A stretch of DNA of 15,010 nt from Bacillota bacterium (lineage in GTDB: Bacteria > Bacillota_E > JAJZYS01 > JAJYTV01), in contig JAJZVM010000093.1 of assembly GCA_021845645.1 (NCBI GenBank), positions 1 to 15,010 on the forward strand, in the 5' to 3' direction. The stretch's first letter is position 1; each line of letters starts with the position of its first letter. Shown in pieces: positions 1 to 6,933 of this stretch. Made by a program: the position numbers and the translations under genes. The notes below the pieces were generated by a model. It was not told the origin of the DNA and did not search any database. It saw only the letters and a list, made by a program, of their open reading frames with translations.

Positions 1-434
1 GCGAGATTGGCGAGATCCGCCGTGAACCCGTTCAAGTCGGTGGACGAGACGCCAGCTTTGCCGTAGGTGTTCTCCAGCACCGCCCAGCTTGCCTCCGCAG
101 CCTGCATCTCGCTCGACGCGAGCTGCCAGTCCTGCCCGCGCGCGGCCAGCTGGGTGGACTGCAATTCCTGGGCGAGTGCCTGAGCCTGCGGCGGTCCGGC
201 CGACGTGGTCTGCGGCGGCGTGTTCGTCGTCGCGGTGACGGCGGGCTGGCCGGACAGATAGGTTTCGAGTTGCGAGAGCAGCACGCCGCTCTCATGCGTA
301 TGGTAGAGGAGACCCAGAGCCAGGAGCACAACGAGTCCGCCGATCAGCTGACCGCGCCAGCGTGGACCTGATGAAGACGTGGAGACGGATCGTGAAGAAG
401 CCCTGGGAGCCGGGCGCGCCCTTTCTTGGCGCAC
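1..434 (-). CDS. Membrane-anchored hypothetical protein, C-terminus cut by window edge
   Basis: An open frame without a stop runs leftward from a GTG at 434-432 to the window edge, giving about 144 residues. A GGGGG purine run about 7 nt upstream of the GTG is a usable ribosome binding site. The first 30 or so residues are basic and Ser/Pro-rich (VRQERARPAPRASS...). A hydrophobic segment follows (QLIGGLVVLLALGLLY), and then a polar extracytoplasmic part with a Thr/Pro/Gln-rich linker and a helical region (LASSEMQAAEASWAVLENTYG). This looks like a type II membrane anchor with an exposed domain. I do not recognise the family, and the C-terminus lies outside the window. It sits downstream of the terminator at 528-553, so it probably has its own promoter. 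The anchored topology is read from sequence. The function is unknown. Confidence 0.6.
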   Translation of the reverse strand, partial: MRQERARPAPRASSRSVSTSSSGPRWRGQLIGGLVVLLALGLLYHTHESGVLLSQLETYLSGQPAVTATTNTPPQTTSAGPPQAQALAQELQSTQLAARGQDWQLASSEMQAAEASWAVLENTYGKAGVSSTDLNGFTADLANL

Positions 435-527
435 GGGCTGCCCCCAGGGAATGCGTCGTGTCCGCACCGCCGCACCTCCCGCACCTCAGGCTGTCTCTCG
501 ATGCGTATGGGCGCGCCAGGACGGATA

Positions 528-553
528 GAACGGGCGGGAGGACCCGCCCGTTC
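528..553 (-). terminator. Perfect 11-bp hairpin, terminator of the 46-residue gene
   Basis: GAACGGGCGGG (528-538) and CCCGCCCGTTC (543-553) pair perfectly around an AGGA loop. The hairpin starts 6 nt after the stop of the minus-strand small gene at 559 and lies before the next minus-strand gene (start 434). The tail on the minus strand is only weakly T-rich, so the strength is uncertain. Confidence 0.65.
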
Positions 554-558
554 CCGTT

Positions 559-699
559 TCACTGCTCTTCGGACTGCTCTTGCGGCGCCGTGCCGCCACT
601 GCTTTTGCGCAGGTCGGCGGCGATTTCGTTCGCGACTTCCTGCGCGAACTGCTGCGGGTCGATCTGGAGCCTCGGCTTCTCCGCGTGCGTCTGTGCCAA
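559..699 (-). CDS. Small hydrophilic hypothetical protein (46 aa)
   Basis: A TTG start at 699-697 is preceded by an excellent ribosome binding site (GGGGAGGTGG, about 7 nt spacing). The frame ends with TGA six nt before a perfect terminator hairpin. The product is 46 residues, MAQTHAEKPRLQIDPQQFAQ... with a charged amphipathic helix (QEVANEIAADLRKS) and an acidic Gln/Glu-rich tail. A longer frame opens at 1137, but only the last 47 codons have a ribosome binding site. The EVANEI segment is faintly like part of small acid-soluble spore proteins. The rest of that family signature is absent, so I leave it as unknown. The call that it is a real gene rests on start signal, length and terminator together. 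Confidence 0.55.
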   Translation of the reverse strand: MAQTHAEKPRLQIDPQQFAQEVANEIAADLRKSSGGTAPQEQSEEQ

Positions 700-734
700 C
701 GGGCCCACCTCCCCGACGTTATGGTGACCCCTCG

Positions 735-750
735 CGCAAGCGCTCTTGCG
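735..750. repeat. Short inverted repeat in intergenic region
   Basis: CGCAAG (735-740) and CTTGCG (745-750) flank a CGCT loop, a 6-bp hairpin in the gap between the divergent small genes (700-836). No other clear signal was found in that gap. It could be part of a leader or an operator for either side. Confidence 0.3.
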
Positions 751-836
751 GGCAGATGTCGGCAAAAACGCCATCGCTTCTCGATTGCATGCCGCTGGGC
801 GGGCGCGGGCATGCTCGAGGCGGAGGCGAACTGCCT

Positions 837-1010
837 TTGCCCCTGCTGATCGAGGCGGCACGCCGCCTGGGCCCCGGCCGCCACCACTTGGTCGCGGGTA
901 GCGGCGCGGTCGGCGTGCCCTCAGCGCCGCTCTGGGTCCTCGTGCTCCTCGTCGCGGTTTTGATCGCGGCTGTCGGACTGTACTGGAGTTCCACGCGAAG
1001 CCGCACCTGA
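837..1010 (+). CDS. Small single-span membrane protein (57 aa)
   Basis: The C-terminal half encodes a clear transmembrane helix (LWVLVLLVAVLIAAVGLYW) followed by a short basic tail ending in TGA at 1008-1010. The start is uncertain. I choose the TTG at 837 because GGAGG at 822-826 lies 10 nt upstream, giving MPLLIEAARRLGPGRHH... as N-terminus. A GTG at 915 would give a 31-residue peptide but has no ribosome binding site, and an ATG at 789 also lacks one. It is followed after 37 nt by another tiny membrane ORF and then by the polysaccharide deacetylase, all on the same strand. No family recognised. Confidence 0.4.
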   Translation: MPLLIEAARRLGPGRHHLVAGSGAVGVPSAPLWVLVLLVAVLIAAVGLYWSSTRSRT

Positions 1011-1047
1011 TGCGAGGTCCCGCGTAGTATGGCCGGGGGGTGCGACG

Positions 1048-1146
1048 GTGTTCTGGGCGTTCCTCGAGGTCACCGTCCTGGGTGTCTGCTGGCTCGTGGT
1101 GATCGGCATCCTGTTCCTGCGCCACGCGTTGCGTCAACCGGACTGA
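1048..1146 (+). CDS. Tiny membrane peptide (32 aa)
   Basis: GTG at 1048 lies just after GGGGGGTG (1035-1042), a good ribosome binding site at about 6 nt. The 32-residue product, VFWAFLEVTVLGVCWLVVIG... ending LRHALRQPD, is almost entirely one transmembrane helix with a basic C-terminal end. It stops at TGA 1144-1146, only 17 nt before the deacetylase start, so the two are probably co-transcribed. Length and helix are read from sequence. A role as a small membrane-protein partner is inference. It is too short to assign to a family, and it could instead be an upstream ORF that regulates translation of the deacetylase. Confidence 0.45.
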   Translation: MFWAFLEVTVLGVCWLVVIGILFLRHALRQPD

Positions 1147-1163
1147 GGGCTGGAGGGTCGAAC

Positions 1164-1985
1164 TTGTCCGAACGGAAGAAGGGTCGGGGCTACCGCCGCA
1201 CGGGCGCGGCTTTGCAGGCAGTCATCGGCGGCCTGCTCGTGCTGGCGGCCCCTGTGCTCGCGCAGGCCGCCCCGGCCCAGGGGGCCACCCGGGTGCTGAG
1301 CCAGCGCCTGCCGGTGGACAGGCATGAGGTGGCGCTCACCTTCGATGACGGCCCTGGCGTCTCGACGGCGAAGATCCTCGCGCTTTTGCGGCGCCATCAC
1401 GCCCACGCCACCTTCTTCGTGCTCGGCAGCGAGCTCGAGCGCCATCCAGGACTCGCCGTCGCGGCAAACGGCGCAGGCGACGAGATCGAGGACCACGGCA
1501 TGACCCACCACGCCCTGCCAAAGCTCGGCAGGGCCCGCCTGCTCTACGAACTCAGGGCCGCCGCCGACCTGATCCAGGAACTCACCGGCAGGCGCCCGGT
1601 GTTCGTGCGACCGCCCTACGGCAGCACAGACGGGCGGGTCATCGCCGCGGCGCGCAGTCTCGGCATGCAGGTCGTGCTCTGGACGGTCGACACGCGGGAC
1701 TGGCAGAACCCCGGAGCAGCCGCCATCGCGCGCCGCGTGCTCAACAACGTCCAGCCGGGCGAGATCGTGCTGATGCACGATGGCGGCGGACCACGCACGC
1801 AGACGGTGAAAGCGGTGCAGGCGATCCTCGACGGACTCGACGCCAAGGGCTACACGGCGGTGACACTCTCGCGGCTGGTGCGGGACGCGGCGCCCCCGAC
1901 GGTGAAGGCGCCTTCGGCGCCCGCCCTGCACAGGCTGCCTAGAAGCCTGCAGGTCCGGGTATATGGAGGTCCGTGCGGAGCCTGA
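1164..1985 (+). CDS. Polysaccharide deacetylase (CE4/NodB family), exported
   Basis: Probable metal-dependent N-deacetylase acting on cell-wall or surface polysaccharide (peptidoglycan or chitin-like GlcNAc polymers). All five CE4 motifs are present: TFDDGP (59-64, catalytic base and metal Asp), HGMTH (111-115, the H-xxx-H metal site), RPPYGS (149-154), VDTRDW (175-180) and LMHDGGG (203-209). The N-terminus is basic, followed by a hydrophobic stretch (AVIGGLLVLAAPVLAQAA, about 19-36), so it is a signal peptide or anchor. I chose the TTG at 1164 because GGAGGG lies 6 nt upstream. An in-frame ATG at 1029 has no such site and would run through the tiny membrane ORF. The product is 273 residues, normal for the family. 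The last 47 nt overlap the convergent PIG-L gene. Exact substrate unknown. Confidence 0.9.
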   Translation: MSERKKGRGYRRTGAALQAVIGGLLVLAAPVLAQAAPAQGATRVLSQRLPVDRHEVALTFDDGPGVSTAKILALLRRHHAHATFFVLGSELERHPGLAVAANGAGDEIEDHGMTHHALPKLGRARLLYELRAAADLIQELTGRRPVFVRPPYGSTDGRVIAAARSLGMQVVLWTVDTRDWQNPGAAAIARRVLNNVQPGEIVLMHDGGGPRTQTVKAVQAILDGLDAKGYTAVTLSRLVRDAAPPTVKAPSAPALHRLPRSLQVRVYGGPCGA

Positions 1986-2649
1986 GGTGGAACGCCTCGG
2001 CCGCATCGCAGCCGGCCGCCGCCCCCTGGCGGCGGATCTGCTCGTCGAGCCGCGTCAGATAAGGATCGCCGGCACCGAACTGGGAGCGATGGCAGGCGAT
2101 CGCCTCGCGACGCGCCGCCTGGTCCCGCCTTGAGAGCGGAATCAGCACATCCGCGTCCTGCGGGAAGTAGAAGAGGACGCCTTGCACCGCCCAGGGCCCG
2201 CGATCGCCTGGGGCGTAGTGGACGAGTCCGGACAGGAGCGCCGCCTCGCTGACCGCGAGGCCGACGGCCCTGTGGTCCGAGTGCGCCTCATACCGCAGCC
2301 AGGGGTCGCAGACGAAGATGTAGTCGGGCCGCCAGGCGCGGATCGACCGCACCGCGCGGTCGCGCAGGTCGTAATGGTTCAAGGGCCCGCCATCGGGCAG
2401 GCCGAACATCTCGAGTTCGACGCCGAGGATGGCCGCCGCGCGGCTGGCCTCCTCCTTGCGCAGGCTGGCGAGCGTCTCGGGCGAAAGCGTCGGGTCCCGC
2501 GTACCGAGCCGTCCGTCGGTGACGACCGTCAGGAGCACGTCGGCGCCTCGCCGGGCCAGTTGGTGGAGCGTGCCGCCGCAACCCAGTTCGGCATCGTCCG
2601 GATGGGGCGAGAAGGCCAGGTAGCGGCTGGCCGCGTGCCACTCCAGCAA
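1939..2649 (-). CDS. PIG-L/LmbE family N-deacetylase (BshB1-like)
   Basis: Zinc-dependent deacetylase of the PIG-L family, 236 residues. The family removes acetyl from GlcNAc-type conjugates. In Bacillota members include BshB1, which makes GlcN-malate in bacillithiol synthesis. Motifs are HPDDAE (16-21), with H16 and D19 as zinc ligands, and HSDH (123-126), the second ligand motif. The N-terminal RYLAFSPHPDD strand-loop is typical. Start: TTGs lie at 2655 and 2649. AAAGGAG is 7 nt before the 2649 TTG but only about 1-2 nt before the other, so I prefer 2649. It is 28 nt downstream of the DarA-like gene and probably in the dnaE2 transcript. Its end overlaps the convergent polysaccharide deacetylase by 47 nt. 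No other bacillithiol gene is in the window, so substrate assignment is not possible. Confidence 0.85.
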   Translation of the reverse strand: MLEWHAASRYLAFSPHPDDAELGCGGTLHQLARRGADVLLTVVTDGRLGTRDPTLSPETLASLRKEEASRAAAILGVELEMFGLPDGGPLNHYDLRDRAVRSIRAWRPDYIFVCDPWLRYEAHSDHRAVGLAVSEAALLSGLVHYAPGDRGPWAVQGVLFYFPQDADVLIPLSRRDQAARREAIACHRSQFGAGDPYLTRLDEQIRRQGAAAGCDAAEAFHLRLRTDLHIPGPAGF

Positions 2650-2677
2650 ACCCAATGCTCCTTTCGCCTTCCCGGGA

Positions 2678-2983
2678 TCAGAGGGTCAGGGATGCCTCGA
2701 GCGGCAGCACGAAGACAACGGTGCCACTCTCCCATTCGCCCCGGGCCTGAGGCTCCGCCGGACCCGCGCTCTGGCGCAGGTCGCGCACAATGTCATCCAC
2801 CTCATCCTGCGGCGTCACCAGGATGAGCACGGCGCTGCCCCGGCGCAGGAAGCCGCCCTGGGCCAGCAGACGGGTGAAACGGCGCTGACGATGGCGCAGG
2901 AAGGTCTCCACCTTGCCAAGTCTGGCCTCGGGCACCACGGTCAGCACTAGCCGCAGTTGCCGATGTCGGCTCGCGTCCGGCAC
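2678..2983 (-). CDS. DarA-like cyclic-di-AMP receptor (DUF970, PII-like)
   Basis: Small PII-fold protein, 101 residues, resembling B. subtilis DarA/YaaQ, a trimeric c-di-AMP binder. Matching parts are RFTRLLAQGGFLRRG (35-49) against the DarA segment RVTKLATTGGFLKSG, and the terminal strand GTVVFVLPLE (87-96) against GATVFVLPVD. The Arg-x-Thr pair and GGFL that line the ligand pocket in the family are kept (comparison from memory). The stretch between the helix and the last strand (about 70-86) is clearly shorter than in DarA, so the large B-loop is reduced. Start: ATG at 2989 is one base from AGGAGGG. The GTG at 2983 is 7 nt from it and is preferred. It lies 15 nt downstream of dnaE2. Ligand binding is inferred. 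Confidence 0.75.
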   Translation of the reverse strand: MPDASRHRQLRLVLTVVPEARLGKVETFLRHRQRRFTRLLAQGGFLRRGSAVLILVTPQDEVDDIVRDLRQSAGPAEPQARGEWESGTVVFVLPLEASLTL

Positions 2984-2998
2984 GGCCATCCCTCCTGC

Positions 2999-5900
2999 TC
3001 ATGTTCCGCTCCATTCTAACCGTAGACCGAGGTCAGGCTCAAAGAGTTCCTCCGCACGCACCGTGACGCCACGCCCGCGGCGCTGCACCCGGCCCAGGAC
3101 GCCGAGGAGGGGCGGCCGCCTCCCGAACAGCAGGTCCCCCTGGCGATGGTAGACATCTTCCATCGCGACAAGATCCAGCAGGCCGGTCTCATCCTCGAGC
3201 ATGAAGAACGCGACCACGGTGCCGCTGCGCGTCGGTGGCCGGTGCGGCCTGTACGGGACGCCCGCGACGCGGACCGTCTCGCCATGGCGCAGGCGCTTCA
3301 CGCTGCCGAGGCTGAGGATGCCCTGGCCCTTCAAGGCGGTCCTGGCCGCCGCCGCGAGGCGGGCGGGCCCGCGCAGGCCGAGCACGGCCTCCTGGCGCCA
3401 GAAGCGCTGCCAGGGCGCAAAATCGGGCATGTCGGCGGGTGGCGGCTGGAAGAGAACGCCCCGCTCCCTCCGCGCGCCGATCTGCCAGAGCAGGCGCCGC
3501 CGATTGCGGTCGAAGCCGTCGAGGGCGCCGCCGTCGCAGAGGGCCGCAAGCTCGTCCGCCTTGAGCCCTGCGCGCAGGGCAAGGTCCTCGAGGCCCGTGA
3601 AGGGCCGCTCCCGGCGCGCCTCGATAATCCGCCCGCGCTGCGCCGCGCCGAGTCCGCGCACGGCGCACAGACCCACGCGCACCGCGCCGTCCGCCTCCAC
3701 CGTATAGGAGGGCTCGGAGCGCCTGATGTCGAGCGGCCTGAAGCGCACGCCGCGACGCATGGCCTCGCCCACCAGAATGTGGGGTGGATAGTAGCCCATC
3801 GGCTGCTGCGAGAGCAGCCCCGCGAAGAGGGCCTGCGGCCGCCGCGCGGAGAGCTGGGCGGTACGCAGGGCGGTATGCGCGAAGGCGGCGGCATGCGCCT
3901 CGGGAAATCCGTAGCTCGCGTAACCCTGCAGCATGGCGAAGATCTCGCGCGCCACGGCGGGATCGCTGCCGTTCTCCTCCGCCTTCGCGCAAAAGAGCTC
4001 CCCGATGTTCTCCATCTCGGCGACCGAGCGCGCGTGCGTCATCACGCGGCGCAACTGGTCCGACTCGCCCGGCGTGAACCCGCCGATCGCGGTCGCGATT
4101 TCGATCACCTGCTCCTGGAACAGCACGACGCCGTACGTCTTCTCGAGGATCGGCCTGAGACGCGGGTCGAGGTAGGTGACCTCCTCCCTCCCGGCGCGGC
4201 GCCTGAGGTATGGCGTGACCATGTTGCCCTTGATCGGCCCTGGCCGGATGATCGCGAGCGCATGCACGATGTCCTCGAAGCCCTGCGCCGCCATCTGCCC
4301 CTGCAAGGCGCGCTGCGCCGGACTCTCCAGCTGAAAGAGCCCGATCGTCTCCCCGGAGGCGACAAGGGCCATCGCCGCGGGGTCCTCCGCGGCCCTGGCC
4401 TCGGCAAGGTCCGGGGCGGCCCTGTACGCCTCGTCCAGCACGGCGAGCGTGCGCAGGCTCAAAAGGTCGAACTTGAGAAAGCCGAGATCCTCGACGTCCA
4501 CCTTGTCGAACGGCACGATCGCCACGCCCTTGGCGGAGATCTGGCGAGGCGCGACCTCGCTCACAGGCTGGCGGCTGACGATCAGCCCGCCGAGGTGCGT
4601 GCCGAGATGGCGCGGCAGTCCGGCCACCGCCGCCGCGGCGCGCAGCAGCAGGGCGAGACGCTCGAAGGCGCCGGTCACGGCCTTGAGCTCCGGGAAGAGG
4701 TCCCGGCGCCGTAGGATGGCGTCGGCCGGCATGTGCGGCAGCCGGCCTTGCAGCTGTGCGACCTCGTCCGCGGGAAAGCCGAGGGCCTTGCCCAGGTCGC
4801 GCACGGCCGAGCGCCCCTGGAACGTCTGGTAGGTCGCGACGCCGGCGACGTGCTCCTCGCCATAGCGGCGGAAGAGGTAGTCCGCGACGCGGTCGCGCGC
4901 ACGGTGGTCGAAATCGAGGTCGATGTCGGGCCGCTCGGCCCGCTCGCGGCTCAGGAAGCGCTCGAACAGGAGACGCCGCGCGATCGGGTCGACCTCTGTC
5001 AGGTCGAGGCAGTAGGCGACGGCGGAGTCGGCGGCGGAGCCGCGTCCCGCGACGCGGATGCCCTCCGACCGCGCGTAGCGCACGACATCCCAGACCAGCA
5101 GGAAGTACTCGGCGAAGCCGAGCTCCGCGATCGTGCCGAGCTCATGTCCCAGACGCCGCCCAACCTCCCCCTGCAGCGTGCCGTAGCGGCGCTCGGCGCC
5201 GTCGCGTACCAGCTGCTCGAGCATCCCCTGCGCCGTGCGGCCCGGCGGCAGCGGGTAAGCGGGATAGAGGCGCACCCCCGGCGTGATCGGCGCCTCGCAA
5301 CGTCCCGCGATTTCGTCGCTGGCCACAAGGAGTTCAGGCCGGTCGGCGAAGCGCTCCGACATCTCCTCCCCCGACAGGAGATAGCGCTCGCCGTTCAGGG
5401 GGCGCCCTGGGCACACCTCGTCGACGCTGCAGCCGAGCCGCACGCACGTCAGCAGGTCGTGCACCCAGAAGTCCTCGCGTCTCAGATGGTGCGCGCCCAC
5501 CGTCGCCACCTCGGGCAGGCCGAAGCGGCTGGCGAGCTCGCGCAGGCCCCCTTCGAGGGCCTGGTCCCCTGGCAGGGCGCTGCGCTGCACCTCGACATAG
5601 AGCCGGCCCGGGAACATCTCCCGCAGGCGCCTCAGGACCTCCTCGGCCCGATCCGGACGCCTTGCGAGCAGGGCCTTGCCGAGTGGACCGCTGCGGCCGC
5701 CCGTGAGGGCGATCAGCCCCTCCTCGTCCGCCAAGGCCGGATAGGGCAGGCGCGGCTCGCCCCGCGGCGAGCCGAGATGCGCCTTCGTCAGCAGTCGGCA
5801 CAGCCCCGCGTAGCCATCCGGACCCGTCGCGATCAGGGTCAGCCTCGCGCCGTCCGCCATGGTCAGCTCGCTGCCGGCGATCGGCAGGACGCCGAGACGC

Positions 5901-6058
5901 CGAGACGCGCGACAGAGGGACGGCACGCCGCTCACGCTGTCATGGTCCGTGATGGCGATGGCCCTTTGGCCGAGTTCCGCCGCACGCGCGGCAATGGCCT
6001 CGGGCATCGCCGTGCCGTCGAGCAGCGAGAAGGCGGAGTGCACGTGCAGGTGCACCAT
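2999..6058 (-). CDS. dnaE2: Error-prone DNA polymerase III alpha subunit, DnaE2 type
   Basis: C-family DNA polymerase, 1019 residues, for translesion synthesis with ImuB-type partners. Domains: N-terminal PHP (MVHLHVHS at 1-8, ITDHD 36-40); polymerase core with RPDIDLDF (376-383), supplying D378 and D380, and LKFDLLSL (528-535), supplying D531, so all three catalytic aspartates are present; PRHLGTHLGG (482-491); fingers with FQLESP and IIRPGPIKG; helix-hairpin-helix (GLKADELAALCDGGALDGFD, about 831-850); and a C-terminal OB fold (GTVVAFFMLEDETGLLDLV, 946-964). The length, and an end soon after the OB fold, fit DnaE2 and not the longer replicative DnaE. Start: ATG 6058 begins the family-typical MVHLHVHS; AAAGGA is about 10 nt upstream. 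An extension to 6187 would overlap the divergent acetyltransferase and adds no domain. No LexA box was found directly upstream. Confidence 0.93.
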   Translation of the reverse strand: MVHLHVHSAFSLLDGTAMPEAIAARAAELGQRAIAITDHDSVSGVPSLCRASRRLGVLPIAGSELTMADGARLTLIATGPDGYAGLCRLLTKAHLGSPRGEPRLPYPALADEEGLIALTGGRSGPLGKALLARRPDRAEEVLRRLREMFPGRLYVEVQRSALPGDQALEGGLRELASRFGLPEVATVGAHHLRREDFWVHDLLTCVRLGCSVDEVCPGRPLNGERYLLSGEEMSERFADRPELLVASDEIAGRCEAPITPGVRLYPAYPLPPGRTAQGMLEQLVRDGAERRYGTLQGEVGRRLGHELGTIAELGFAEYFLLVWDVVRYARSEGIRVAGRGSAADSAVAYCLDLTEVDPIARRLLFERFLSRERAERPDIDLDFDHRARDRVADYLFRRYGEEHVAGVATYQTFQGRSAVRDLGKALGFPADEVAQLQGRLPHMPADAILRRRDLFPELKAVTGAFERLALLLRAAAAVAGLPRHLGTHLGGLIVSRQPVSEVAPRQISAKGVAIVPFDKVDVEDLGFLKFDLLSLRTLAVLDEAYRAAPDLAEARAAEDPAAMALVASGETIGLFQLESPAQRALQGQMAAQGFEDIVHALAIIRPGPIKGNMVTPYLRRRAGREEVTYLDPRLRPILEKTYGVVLFQEQVIEIATAIGGFTPGESDQLRRVMTHARSVAEMENIGELFCAKAEENGSDPAVAREIFAMLQGYASYGFPEAHAAAFAHTALRTAQLSARRPQALFAGLLSQQPMGYYPPHILVGEAMRRGVRFRPLDIRRSEPSYTVEADGAVRVGLCAVRGLGAAQRGRIIEARRERPFTGLEDLALRAGLKADELAALCDGGALDGFDRNRRRLLWQIGARRERGVLFQPPPADMPDFAPWQRFWRQEAVLGLRGPARLAAAARTALKGQGILSLGSVKRLRHGETVRVAGVPYRPHRPPTRSGTVVAFFMLEDETGLLDLVAMEDVYHRQGDLLFGRRPPLLGVLGRVQRRGRGVTVRAEELFEPDLGLRLEWSGT

Positions 6059-6162
6059 GCTGCATACGTCCTTTCCGGGCGGAGAGCGGAACATGAGCCG
6101 CGAGCTGCGGCAGGATCCGCACGCCGGTCCGCAAAACAGCCCGGTAGAAAGGAGGCGGCGCC

Positions 6163-6675
6163 ATGCCCCGGCTGGCCTTCCGCCCACTCGCGCCCAGCGA
6201 CCTGCCGCTCCTCGGGGGCTGGCTCGCCGAGGATCCGGCCCTGCGCTGGTACGCGGGCGGCAGGGCGCCGACAGGGGCGGAACTCGAGACGAAGTACCTG
6301 CCGCGCATCCTCGGCGAGGTGCCGGTCTCCTGCTGGATCCTGCTGCGCGACGGGCATGCCGCCGGCTTTTGCCAGACCTACCGCCTACGGGACTTTCCGG
6401 ACCACCCGGCCGGTGCGAGGCCGGACGCCGCCGGCCTCGACTATCTGCTCAGTCCTGCCGAAACCGGCCACGGCCTCGCGGCCCCTGCGCTGCTCGCCTT
6501 CCTGCGGCAGGTCGTGTTCAGGGCGCCGGACATCCTGATCTGCTATGCGGATCCGCATCCGGATAACCTCGCGGCGGTGCGCTCGCTGCTCCGTGCGGGC
6601 TTCTCGCCCGCCCCGCTCCCGCCACCGGCTGCCGACGTCCTGTTGCTCGCCCGCAGGCGCCCCCTTCAGTCATAG
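6163..6675 (+). CDS. GNAT acetyltransferase, AAC(6')-I-like
   Basis: Acetyl-CoA-dependent N-acetyltransferase, 170 residues. It resembles aminoglycoside 6'-N-acetyltransferases throughout: FRPLAPSDLPLLGGWL (6-21), KYLPRIL (44-50), GFCQTY (68-73), GLDYLLSPAETGHGLA (91-106) and DPHPDNLAAVRSLLRAGF (130-147). D93 is at the place of the catalytic Asp of AAC(6')-Ib, and TGHGLA is the CoA pyrophosphate loop. The ATG has a perfect AAAGGAGG about 8 nt upstream. It is transcribed against its neighbours, splitting imuB/DUF6504 from dnaE2, and its 3' end overlaps the DUF6504 gene by 10 nt. Family membership is firm. Activity on aminoglycosides is a guess, since chromosomal GNATs of this branch also acetylate other amines. 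Confidence 0.82.
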   Translation: MPRLAFRPLAPSDLPLLGGWLAEDPALRWYAGGRAPTGAELETKYLPRILGEVPVSCWILLRDGHAAGFCQTYRLRDFPDHPAGARPDAAGLDYLLSPAETGHGLAAPALLAFLRQVVFRAPDILICYADPHPDNLAAVRSLLRAGFSPAPLPPPAADVLLLARRRPLQS

Positions 6676-6911
6676 TTGCGCGTCAGGGTCCAATCGCGCC
6701 GCTCGAGGTCGAAGAGGAGTTCGAACACACCCCCGCCCTCCGTTTCGACGCGGTACACCTGCCGCTCGCCGTGCCCCTCCCACCACTCGCCGGCCTCCCG
6801 CCAGGCCTCAAGCACCCGCGCGACACGGTGCCGACCGCGGAAGGAGAAGGCGAGCGGCGCTCCGTTCCTGCGCGCCGCCACCGGTACCGGCCGGTTCACG
6901 AGTCTCGACAT
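6666..6911 (-). CDS. DUF6504-like protein linked to ImuB
   Basis: Small basic and aromatic protein of 81 residues. The body (FSFRGRHRVARVLEAWREAG, then WWEGHGERQVYRVET, then a C-terminal WTLTRNYD) has the pattern of DUF6504, known as a companion of Y-family/ImuB-like genes in Actinobacteria and Bacillota (family recognised from memory). ATG 6911 has GAGGAG 6 nt upstream. The frame stays open far upstream, but that part is a shadow of the polymerase gene. It starts 22 nt after the ImuB-like stop, so both are driven by the LexA-boxed promoter. The molecular role is not known; the context suggests a damage-tolerance accessory factor. Confidence 0.75.
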   Translation of the reverse strand: MSRLVNRPVPVAARRNGAPLAFSFRGRHRVARVLEAWREAGEWWEGHGERQVYRVETEGGGVFELLFDLERRDWTLTRNYD

Positions 6912-6933
6912 CGCATTCTCCTCGCTTTCGCCG

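Noticed and set aside
1907..1921. GGCGCC-TTC-GGCGCC as terminator of the PIG-L gene
   Set aside because: It lies inside the polysaccharide deacetylase coding region, and no T-run follows on the minus strand. It could be chance in GC-rich codons.
6086..6099. LexA-like half site upstream of dnaE2 (GGAACATGAGCCG)
   Set aside because: The GAAC half is present but the GTTC half is missing, so it does not reach the consensus.
3146..6538. Plus-strand open frames of 522 and 601 codons inside dnaE2
   Set aside because: They are antisense to a polymerase with complete motifs, have repetitive Arg/Ala/Gly/His composition and no start signal.
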